Positions 23,345-33,841 of a DNA stretch of 64,000 nt are shown piece after piece. The notes beneath the pieces were generated by a model that made no database searches, was not told the origin of the DNA, and saw only the letters and a program-made list of their open reading frames with translations. How positions within the stretch are numbered: the first letter of the stretch is position 1; every line of letters begins with the position of its first letter. A program made the position numbers and the translations under genes. Origin of the DNA: Larix kaempferi (lineage: Eukaryota; Streptophyta; Pinopsida; Pinales; Pinaceae); assembly GCA_027924585.1 (NCBI GenBank), contig BSBM01000712.1, positions 3,792,001-3,856,000 of the forward strand, in the 5' to 3' direction.

Positions 23345-23827
23345 ATGTTGTGGCATCCGAAAAAACTAGAGATCCAAGAGTGGTTCGACAAGAAGGCGAA
23401 GGAATTCATAGAAAGAGAGAAGCAAGATCCTAAACAGATAGCGACTAGTTGGTTAGAAAGATACTTCTACTCAGATATCCACGAAATATTCTTCTGTGAA
23501 TTCTTGGTGTTGTTGCATGAGTGGCTAGCACAGCTGACATTCCAAAAGAATCATTGCCAGAAGACTGAACCTGACTGTTGGACCCCAGAGTTGGTTTGAC
23601 AACTGAAGTAAGTCAATAACAAGGTATCATGAGTTGTTGATTTTTGGGTAGATAGTATCCTAGAAGGGTACGTGACTAAGTTTGCAGTAGATACTATCAA
23701 ATCATATAGTGACGCCAAAAGGAACTTCTTCAGGGCGACAAGAGGAAGGTTCCTATCATCATTAAAACTGTGGATTAAGATGCTTGTTTGCGAAAAAGGA
23801 ATATTGAGGATGTATGTCGACAAGTAG
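23345..23827 (+). pseudogene. ORF1 homologue of element C (unknown function)
   Basis: The frame starting MLWHPKKLEIQEWF aligns over its length with ORF1 of element E (MFCWHPTKQELNQW). Shared landmarks are the WL-R/Q stretch, the DIHEIFF/DLHEIFF motif, VDFW, LLEGF/ILEGY and the C-terminal EKGIL/EKGVL. In-frame stops interrupt the middle (near 23600-23632), but the terminal UAG at 23825-23827 falls exactly where E has UAG. Function unknown; it lies between primer site and Gag. Confidence 0.7.
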
Positions 23828-23893
23828 AAAAATCGGTGTGTGGAGGTTGAAGGTATCATGTAAATGCATATCTGACAAAAAGATATGGGGTAG

Positions 23894-25093
23894 ATGGACA
23901 TGGGCAATGACGAATTTCTAAGGGAACTTAACGAAGAGTGTGGTACCTTGAGAAGTGGAGTGATATTCCGACGTCCTAAGAAGAAGAAGAGGACTGAGAG
24001 AGAGTCTCCTCAGAAGACCACAACAGAGAACCGCGAAACAGGACCACAAGGAAGGAAACAACCTTATTGCGAAGGAGACCTCGACCAGGCTACCCTAGAA
24101 GCGGAGAGAGGATAGATTGTAAGTTACAACATACCTTCAACCCCACGCACTACTCTGAATTTTATAGGAAGAAATCCAAACTACTCGCGAAGTTTCCCTA
24201 TGTACAACGATAAGAGTAATGCTTCAGTAAATAATAATAGTAGAAGCATTAGGATGGCAGACGAGGAAAAGATGCCTACCTTCCAGGGGAACAGGACCGA
24301 GGATCCCGAACAGTATTGGTTCATATGCTAAGCAGTGTGGACTGTGAAGCAGGTCCAGGATGACGCTATCAAGATGGGGCAGCTAGCGACGACCCTTAGG
24401 GGTTGGGTGTTAGACTACTACATGAATTTTCTGAAGGTTCTAGTGGGAACAATAGCTAAGACATTGGCGCAGGTCAGAACGGCGATGATTGATGTGTTTA
24501 AAAAACCAAAATTTGAGTCGCAATATGTCATTGAGATTAAGAAGATTAAGCAATTCCCAAATGAGTCGGTCTAGGAATTCGATCAGGGTATAAGACATTG
24601 ATAGAGAAAGTGAGTTTCTTGATAAATGAGTTGCAACACAAGGAATGGTTCATCGCGGGACTGGTACCGCATATCCGAGGACCACTGATGCAACAAAAAG
24701 TTGCTTCACAGGCAGAAGCATTAGAAATTGCGATGAAGCTAGAGGCTTCACCAATCGACGAAGCAGGGATAGGAATGGATAGAGTCCAGGTGCAATTGGC
24801 CAAGTTAACACTTCAATTGGAGGATATCAAGAAGGGAAAGGAAACCCGCAGAGACATATGGTGCACCAGATGCATAGGTGAAGGGCACCATAAGGATAAT
24901 TGCCCAGAATTCCGTGAGTATTTGCCGTCGGGTGCACCAAACCCCCTTTGTTAAGGAGGCACGCCATGGTGTCATGTCTATCAGACCAGAGGACATCGAC
25001 CAGAGGAATCTGTATATCTGCAAAAGATGGTATCAAAGCCAACAAACTTATACTGCAAGTTCTACCGATTGGTTGGCCACGATGAGAAGGACT
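23894..25093 (+). pseudogene. gag: Gag homologue of element C, broken and truncated
   Basis: From MDMGNDEF the frame carries a basic patch (RRPKKKKRTERE), then, after stops near 24112 and 24329, the capsid segment (KMPTFQG; WTVKQVQDDAIKMGQLATTL; AQVRTAMIDVFKKPKFESQ) aligned to E Gag. A stop and a one-base frame change lie near 24572-24600. The first zinc knuckle CTRCIGEGHHKDNC is intact here, whereas E has Phe at the last position; the second and third are damaged. Sequence similarity to E stops at about 25093, where D begins. Confidence 0.75.
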
Positions 25094-26579
25094 TGTTGGG
25101 CCCTGGAATTTCCCCTTTTTTACCACACTTATTACATCATTTTGCCCTATTACACCCTATTTCCATGAACCATATATATGCCTTTCTTCTAGATCAAATA
25201 AGAATCCTGACAAGGTATAATTCATTATTGCTTCATTTATTTAATGCCTAAGATTGTTATGGTTATGAATTCTAGCCTTTGATTTATGCTAACTTGTGTT
25301 GATTTCATTAAGTCAAGATCAAAGCACAGGTGTATCAACCGCAATGCCTTGGGAAAGAATCACACATGGTTCCAACTGTTACTCTTCAGATTTAGTTCCT
25401 CACATTGATAGGAACAATGCACCCTTCCATGTGGGGTTGTAACAGGACTTCGCTGAAACAGAGCATTGCTGCAACAGACATGACGCCTCCCGATTGGTTA
25501 ATCCATTGATCCATTGACTACCAAAGTAACAACATCCTTCATGTCCAACGGCCTCATTCAATATGGCTGTAATAGTTCAGTTGTAACTCTGCAGCATGAA
25601 TATCAGAGATCTTCATTGCTGCATGAAATTAGTGGATCATGAATTGTACTTTGCATGTGTAAATATGGGAAGGCTTTCAGAGTCTGGGGTTGGTTAATTA
25701 TCATTTTGTACGGGCTGAAATAGAGAGCTGAGACTGTGGATTACCATCTTTAATAGAGGAGTAGAGTTCTTCATATTTATGTGTCTTAATTTGTGGTAGT
25801 TCACGACGTCTCTATTAGAAGGCCAGGACCCGCCTTCTCACATAGATTGTCAAGTTAAGTAGGTAATTTAATTTTCTTTATGTTGTGTGGTGTAGAATTG
25901 CTTTAGATGTGTTGATGCAAGCTGAAACAGTAGATTAACACTTGCATTCATTGATGGTAGTTTATGATTGCATCATGAATAACTGCAACTGTGTGGTGTG
26001 ACAGTCGACTGTGTAGGTTAGTTTATTTGATGCATGGTGTGTTAGAATTAGTTGCTATAGCCAAGCTCAGCTTTAATTCCCTTCATTCATTTATGATTTC
26101 TAGGATTTCCAATATTAATCAAATCAGAGTTCAAGCGCATTTCTAGTTCTAGTTGTTGTTGTATCGTTCCTGAATTCAGTAGATTAGACAGATTGTGATT
26201 GAGTTATAGTAGCTGCTAGATGAATCATTTTGGTAGAGATTGAAGACTGTAGTTTGATAATTATAGGATTTAACTTCTTGCAAAAGTATTCTAGTTCATC
26301 TTTATTCCTAGATCAGTAATTGCTGGGTTGATATCTGTAGGAAGGTAATTGCACTTTGAATTCCTAGATGGATAAGTTAGATTAGTTTTAGTTATGAGGT
26401 GAGTTTGGCTGAGCAGATAGGTAGGATTATTTATCTCCATTTATTTAATCAAATACTTGAAATGTTTATGCATAGATTGTGCTTATTGCCATTGAAATAA
26501 AAGACTTCCCTAGGTTCACAGTTTATATTGAGCATCCTATGTGTTAGTTGTAATTAATTAGCATATAGGGTGACCAACA
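25094..26579 (+). repeat. 5' LTR of element D
   Basis: Begins TGTTGG (25094) and ends CCAACA (26579), the same 6-bp inverted ends as E. The primer site follows. A start at 25104 (TGGAATTT) is possible but would lose the inverted repeat. Length 1486 bp. There is no second copy in the window to compare. Confidence 0.65.
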
Positions 26580-26582
26580 TTT

Positions 26583-26600
26583 TGGCTCCGTTGCCGGGGA
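26583..26600 (+). other. Primer-binding site of element D
   Basis: TGGCTCCGTTGCCGGGGA, one substitution from the tRNA-Asp-complementary site known from Athila elements, three bases after the LTR. Confidence 0.75.
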
Positions 26601-26669
26601 TTGTAATTGATAGACACAGTTAGTAGTTGGTTTATTGATTTCATTTTGGTTTGATTATTTATAGCATGC

Positions 26670-28641
26670 ATGAATACAATAAAAAAAAATCAGGAACCCC
26701 CTTTGAATACTAACATTGCAGGTGGAAGAGTTCGAGGCCATAACAAAGGTCTAGGAAGACAATCTTTTATCGACGATATAATTGCTAGAGCTGATTCTTC
26801 CACCATACCACCGCAGACATCTATAGGAAGAGGAAATTATGTTCCTCCCAATCTTGAGAATTCAGCATCAACCGTGGAGGACTTAATGGGACCATCTGCT
26901 CCCATTGCAGAGAAGAAACTTCCTGAAGACAAGGGAAGCGTTGTGGGTGCATCGGATATAGAGGAGATTTATCATATTAACGGGACCAGAGTTACTAAAA
27001 GAGTGTGGTTGGAGACTCGCCGAGATGCAGAGGAAGAGAGAAGGCGAGAAGAAGAAAGGAGGGAAGCAGAGGAAGAACGAATAAAGAAATCCATTAAATT
27101 TTGGAACAACATGGATAATAGAGAACATGAAGGAGATAATGAACAACAGAAGAACCATGAAGAGGAAGTGGAAGATAATCATCCTGGTGACACTGTAGTC
27201 ACACTTGAATTCCCTATCCTCTAGACACCTGGGGCAACTCCTATGAAAAATATTTCACCATCAGTTCTCCCGAATTTCCATGGTAAGTCTTCTGAATATC
27301 CTGATGAATTTCTTTTTGAGTTTGACATCCTTTGTCTCAATTATGACTCTACCTCTAGTGCTTAGAAGTTGAAACTATTCCCAGCCACCTTGAAAGGAAA
27401 TGCTCTGCGCTGGTTCATGAGTCTAGGTCGTGAGACCATTACTACTTGGGATCAAATGAAACAAACCTTTCTTTCTAAATATCAAGAATATTGTATAACT
27501 AGAGATAGAAAGGAAGATTTGTTTAAAATGGTTCAGAAGGAAGAGGAGAGCTTGGAAGATTTTGTGGAAAGATTGTTGTATAATTTACCAAGGTCTGGCC
27601 ACATTGCAATTGGAAAAAATGTACTAAAGATTATCTTGCTACGAGGAATTAGAGAAGATTGCCTTGATAAGTTGAATTTGATGGGGAAAGGGGATATCTC
27701 AAAGTAACCTTTAGAGAAGATTGTTGAATTATGTCGAAGGTATTCAAAGGGATCCTCTAGAACTAACAAACGGGACAAGGATCGAGATTAGGATGTCTTC
27801 ACTAGGACACAGAAGTCATCTAGTGGAGAGCCACTCGAGCAGAAATAGGCAACTTACTGGAGAATTTTAAAACTTATATAATGAGCTCCATTTTCTTAGA
27901 GTTAGATGTTTTGAGAGCAAAACAGAGGCAAGCAGTAGAAGATCTTACACTCGGTGTATTTTGTCCTAAATGTAGAAAAATAACCCACTGAAAGAATGCC
28001 CGTTGGACAAGGCAGAGATATGTAGGATATGTGAATTGGAGCATGATACCAAGGAATTCCCTTCATTACCCAAAGTCAAAGCAGTCCTGCAGGCATCCAC
28101 TTCACATGTGGAACATGCTTACTTTATTGCACAGAAGAAGCCTTGGCAGCCTCGCAATCAAGGTATAAATCCAGATCCATCATTTTTCTTGAATAATATG
28201 AATACACAATTCCCTTCACATTATTCTAATAACCAGTGGCATCCATCTCAGAACCCAATGCAAAATCCTAAGTCTTGGACACCATGGTCACAACAATCGA
28301 GCCATCAAGCTCCTTGGAATCCCAACTGGAGAAATTCTTACCAAGGAAATAAATTTCCTCATCACTAGACTCAATATCAACAATACCCTCTTAAACAGTA
28401 TCCTCACCAACTGTATCAGCAGCCACATCTCCAATTCCAAAACAATGCCGCACCTATGAATGCACCAGTTCGACCACAACTACCTGCACAACCTAACCCA
28501 AACCCAAATAATAAAGCAGTTCATCAATTTGAGACTACCAACATGCCTGTGTATTTCATCTCCCAAATTCCCTACAATGACATACAATTACGATCAGGGA
28601 GGGTATCGAAACCCATCATCACTGAGGATGTCCCATCCTAA
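26670..28641 (+). pseudogene. gag: Gag of element D, broken
   Basis: Starts MNTIKKNQEPP 70 bases after the primer site. Order: low-complexity N-terminus with an Arg/Glu-rich helix (27010-27090), capsid core from about 27250 (LPNFHGKSSEYPDEFLFEFD; NALRWFMSLG; W.QMKQTFLSKYQ), knuckle region near 27960-28050 with CRICELEHDTKEF (last ligand Phe), then an Asn/Gln/Pro/Trp-rich tail. Stops at 27222, about 27363, 27705, about 27790, 28366 and 28639, plus a frame change near 27990. The family usually makes one Gag of comparable size. Confidence 0.75.
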
Positions 28642-28992
28642 GTGATTGAAACTGGAGTGAATCAACACTTTGAGAATATGGTTAACTCAACAATCCCAAT
28701 CATTGAGGATGTTGACATTCCTACCGAAACAGTAGCTGAAACTCAGGAAGTAACACAAGATGAAGCCCAACCTACACAATCGATGAGAGAACTGCCATAT
28801 CCTGAATGATTGGCCCTACACAAAACAGTGGAACAACCTTGATTCAATCTGTTAGGAGAATTGAAGAATTTGTATGTCAAAATCCCACTGTTACAAGCCC
28901 TCCATGACATGCCCATTTATGCCAAAACCGTTAGGGATCTATGTGTAAAGAAACCATGAAGAAATCCTAGGGATTCTCCCATTGTCCATGTA

Positions 28993-29553
28993 TTGGGAAA
29001 GCTTTTTGAATTAATAATAGGGAAGACTCCTATGGAAAAATATGATGATCCTGGAAATCCTACTGTTACAGTTCATAAAGGAAACACGCAAATCCACAAT
29101 GTATTGGTAAACTTAGGCACGACTATCAATGTTATGACCATAGAAACTGTGAAGAAACTTGGACTCACTAATCATCGACCAACCCCTACCATTTTAGAAC
29201 ATGCTGGCAGATCAACGATCAAGCTTGAGGGAATCTTAGATGACCTGGTAATCTTTGTTGACTCGTGGGAATACCCTACGTACTTTTTGGTGTTACAGCT
29301 AAAGTCGCAGTTGGGGGGACACCCGCTGATCCTGGGAAGACCTTGGTTAGCCACAGCGGATGCCTGTATCAGCTGTCGCTCAGGGTCCATGACTATCTTA
29401 GATGGGACCAATATTAAAATCCTAACTTTGTATCCTCCAACCAAACCAAGCTTAGAAGTTGACATTCCACTTTGGGTGGATTTGGAGGAGGAGGAATGCA
29501 TTCAACCATTGTTAATGATAGGGAGAGCCTCAAATTTTAAGGATGAAATATAA
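28993..29553 (+). pseudogene. Retropepsin-type protease of element D
   Basis: Aspartic protease that would cleave the polyprotein. The active-site region reads VNLGTTINVM, so the expected catalytic Asp is Asn; the flap and C-terminal half are present (PLILGRPWLATADACI, typical of plant Ty3 proteases). The segment is open from MGKLFELIIGK to a stop at 29551. With the Asp missing it cannot be active if read as is. Further in-frame stops lie upstream (28800-28960). Confidence 0.75.
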
Positions 29554-29793
29554 TATGATACTATGAGTAGTTTCATCAGTGAGCCCACGTCTGTCAATAA
29601 ACATGTTTACCAGATCCAGAACAATACTTTGGACGAGAAAGAACAAGAAGATTTAACAGAAAAAACTCTAGTCAGTGATGCCAATATAATTCCAGTACTT
29701 AAGAATTCGAAAAGTGTCTCAGTAGAGATTGATCTAGGGAAAACATTGAATATAAATCCAATTGCGCCCAATGAGCTAGAATAGCTGATCACT

Positions 29794-32569
29794 TTGATCA
29801 GAAAACATAAGGGAGCTTTCGCATGGGAGTACACCGATATGAAGGGTATTCCTTCTAATCTATGTACCCATCACATTTATATCAAGAGAGACTCTAGGCG
29901 AGTGTGTCAACCACAACGAAGGATAAACCCAAACCTAAGGGACATAGTGAAAGAGGAGATCCAGAAAATTTTGGAAGCAGGGTTTATATACCCAATTTCA
30001 GATAGTGAATGGGTTTCTCCACTCGTGATTGTGCCAAAAAAGAATGGGAAATGGAGAGTCTACGTGGATTACAGAGAATTGAACAAAGCAACGCAGAAAG
30101 ACCACTTTCCCCTACCTTTTATTGATCAGGTCCTTGATACCTTGTATGGGAAGAAGTATTTTACCTTTTTGGATGGCTTTAGTGGCTATAACCAAATCCG
30201 GATTGTTCCAAAAGACCAAGACAAAACCACTTTCACCTGTCCTTGGGGCACTTTTGCATACAGGGTACTTCCTTTTGGGTTGTGCAATGCACCAGCCACA
30301 TTTCAAAGAGCAGTGATTGGAATATTTTCAAAGATGGTAAATGACTACATGGAAATTTTATGGATGACTCTACTCCATACAGTAGTAGTTACGAAGAAGC
30401 ATTGAAAAATTTAGAAAAGGTTTTGAAATGCTGTGAACAAAGCCAACTATCTTTAAGCATTGAAAAGTGCCATATGATGATGAGTGAAGGCATAGTTTTG
30501 GGGCACTTCATCTCTTCTGATGGTGTCCACGTAGACCCATCCAAAACTGAGGTAATTGAAAATATACCAACTCCTGGAACACAAAAAGATGTACGTAGCT
30601 TCTTAGGGCATGTTGGCTATTACAAAAGATTCATAGAAATTTTTTCCAAACTAGATTCTCCTTTGTTCACTCTGTTGATGAAGGATGCACAATTTGTTTG
30701 GATTAATTCATGCCAAACAACGTTTACTGAACTTAAGAAAAGGCTATCTACAACACCCATCTTACGAGGTCCCAACTGTGCTCTCCCTTTTCATATCTCT
30801 TCAGATGCTTCAGACACTTCCATTGGAGTAGTTTTAGGACAGCAGGAAGGTCATGCCCCATATGCAATTTATTACGTTAGTAAGAACCTATCCCCTGCTG
30901 AACTAAACTATACTGTCATAGAGAAAGAATTCCTTGCCGTAGTTTATGCCATCAACAAATTTAGACATTACATTGCTGGATATTCCACTTTTGTGCATAC
31001 TGATCATTCAACCATCAAGTATTTAATGAATAAACCAATCACGAATGCTAGAGTAACTGGATGGTTGCTACTATTATAGGAATTTGACATCACAATTATT
31101 GATAGACCAAGGAAGGAAAACGTTGTTGCAGACTTTTTATCTCGGCTTACTAACAATGATGACAACTTACTAATCGAAGATTCCTTCCCTGATGAACACT
31201 TTTTTGTAGTATCAGCTCATTCCCCATGGTATGTGGATATTGCTAACTTTTGGGCTGTAGGTAAGCTTCCAGCACATTTGTCGAAGAGAGAAAAAAGAAA
31301 GATCATACAACAGAGTCCTAGGTATTGTTGGATTGATGGATATCTTTTCTACAGAGGGGTTGACTTAGAAATCAAAAGATGTGTAAGAGAAGATGAAATA
31401 TTTAGTATCCTGAAAGCTTGCCATGATGAGCCTTGTGGGGGACACTTTGCTGACAAAAGGATAGGTCATAAGGTTTTAAGGATGGGATATTTCTGGCCTA
31501 CATTGTTCAAGGATGTGAAAAAGTATGTTTAGGCATGTAATAGCTGCTAGAGGATGGGCCAACCAAACAGATTAGATGAAATGCCTCTTCAGCCATAGCT
31601 TGTGGTCGAACCTTTTCACAGATGGGCTCTGGATTTCGTAGGGCCTATCAAACCTCCCTCAAAACAAAAAGTTCACATCTTGGTTTGCACAGATTCCATG
31701 ATCAAATGGGTGGACGTTGTAGCCTTGGTCAAAGCTAATGATCAGGCAGTGATTGATTTTGTATATGAAGAGATTTTTACTCGATTTGGAGTACCCAAGG
31801 AAATCATTACAGATGGTGGACCACAGTTCGTGCCTCACAAATTGGAAGCCCTGTTACAGAAGTTTCACATTCGACACAAAATAACCTCACCATATCATCC
31901 ACAGGCCAATGGCCAAGTGGAAAGTACAAACAAGGTCATCGAGGCTATTTTAACAAAAACAGTGAAAATCCACTATAAAGATTGGGCTGACATGCTTCTA
32001 GAGGAACTATGGGCCTATTGCACTACATGGTGCAACACCGCTGCTTTTTCCCCATATCAATTGGTGTATGGAAAAAATGTTGTTTTCTCGATTGAATTTG
32101 AAATCAGAACTTTGAAGACAGTGATAGAAGAAAACCTTGATTTATCAAAATCTCAGAGGAACCGACTGAATCAGCTTAATGAATTGGATGAGAAGTGCAC
32201 AGTTGCAGTCCATCATACAACTTTAATCCAAGAGAAGTGCTCTAAATTGCATGATAGATTTATAAAGAAGAAATTCTTTCGAGAAGGAGATTGGTCTCTG
32301 TTAAATGATTCACGGTTTAAGAGGGATTTCAAAGCCAAATTGCGCACCCGTTGGTTGGGTCCTTACCAGATAGATCGAGTATTGATAATGGAACAGTTCG
32401 GTTGATCACCATTGATGAAAGCAAGACACCATTGTTTTCCAATGGTCATCGGCTTCGATTGTATCAAAAACCGATCTCAAAGAATGCCTTCATTTCACAT
32501 GTTGCAGTTGATCCAGATTATCAGTTAATGCCGGGGCAAGGATTTTTCTCAACCCCTGTGAATTTTTAA
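29794..32569 (+). pseudogene. pol: Reverse transcriptase-RNase H-integrase of element D
   Basis: RT begins in the first frame (RRINPNLRDIVKEEIQKILE; KDHFPLPFIDQVLD; FGLCNAPATFQ) and loses frame by one base at about 30355, immediately before the catalytic MDD. The next frame carries RT thumb and RNase H (SSDASDTSIGVVLG; TDHSTIKYL), a TAG at 31077, then integrase with H-H and C...C zinc finger (TAG at 31530 and 31548) and the D, D-35-E core: WALDFVGP, TDGGPQF, GQVESTNK. A last frame change near 32390 precedes the integrase C-terminus, which ends at 32567. No chromodomain. Confidence 0.85.
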
Positions 32570-33841
32570 AATTGTAAATTCCACACATAATTTGTATATA
32601 AATAAATTGTTTTCTTTATTTTATTTTATTTATTCTTCCTTTACGCTTGATTGGGTTTGTTTTGAAGAACCGTGTAAAGGAATTGACTTGAGGATCAGCG
32701 GTCATGACTGGGCCAGACGATTTCTAGCACCTTATCTTGTTTTCCTTATCGAATAAGCTCCTTGAAGAAGATGGATGATTCCTCAACTCTCAGCAACCAG
32801 CTGAGAATTTTCCTGTTACTCCATTTCGCGTAGCTGCGACTCCTTACCCTGCTCATTTTTCCTTTTTCATGCAGCTGTGACTCCAGTATTTTCATCAGTT
32901 CACCTTTTAGCAGCTATGCCTCCGCTACTTTTTCCCATTCTGCCATTTTTTTGCAACTATGACTCCACTATTTTTCATTCATTTCGCCTTTTTCCAGCAA
33001 CTATGACTCCACTACTTTTGTCCATTCAGCCAATTTTTGCAGCTATGACTCCACTATTTTTCATCCATTTCTCCTTTTTCCAGTAGCTGTGACTCCGCTA
33101 CTTTCATCCATTCTACCAAATTTCGCAGCTGTGACTCTCCCATATTTCGTCGAACTTTGCTAAAATTTCCATACGACTCCGTTGTATTTGGCTTATTTCC
33201 AATTTCCTAGTCACAATTTCATAATATTTCTCCTACTCATCAGTTGCAACTCTGCTAGATTGTCTGCCTCTTAGAACAATATCGCCGCTAATGATTTGAC
33301 CAGGCTCTAATTTAAATGATGACTCCAAAAATTTAATTGTAGTCCACCAGAAATGAAGAAAACTATTGGGTCATCTTGCATATCTGTCAGCACGCATGTG
33401 CATATCAGCCTGTTTAGAGGTGACCAACTCATCTCAACACATGCACATTTATGTTCTTTTAATTGAAGTGATGACGAAGTCGGGTTATGGTGGCAATTTA
33501 AGGCTGAGCTCATAACACAAAGGTACGAATTCTGACATTTTACATGATTAAACATAAAATTAAATGTGGCAATGATGAGCATGCTTTGTCTTAAGTCCTC
33601 ATCAGCAAGCTATACACACTTAACCACCAAAGAATGTGTCAGAATTAACAACCATATCTATCGCATGACCGTCACCTTACCCGATTCGTACCAAAATGAC
33701 CCAATTATGCCATTTTTCATAACTATATCATCTTACCATGGGTTGAAAGCTGTTTCGTCTTTCCTAAAATACCCAATTTCAAATTTTAGCTATTCCATGA
33801 ATGTCTGTATGCTACAAGTCCCATGTCTGAATTGATAATCG
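32570..33841 (+). other. Spacer between pol and the third ORF of element D
   Basis: Noncoding; the first half contains the tandem array at 32820-33150. The rest shows no motif. Confidence 0.6.
32820..33150 (+). repeat. Tandem array of about 50-bp units, core GCAGCTATGACTCC
   Basis: Six or seven diverged units: (T/G)GCAGCT(A/G)TGACTCC(A/G)CTA followed by a T/C-rich spacer ending CATTT or CATTC (near 32872, 32920, 32953, 32997, 33038, 33082 and 33125). Periods vary, about 40-55 bp. Confidence 0.7.

Larger units (their letters stand above)
22544..25093 (+). mobile_element. Element C: old relative of element E, truncated by element D
   Basis: LTR (22544-23301), primer site, ORF1 homologue and Gag homologue follow one another exactly as in element E, then stop inside the zinc-knuckle region where the LTR of D begins (25094). 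Stops and a frameshift in Gag mark it as old. The remainder should lie beyond the nested elements, outside the window. Confidence 0.8.
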
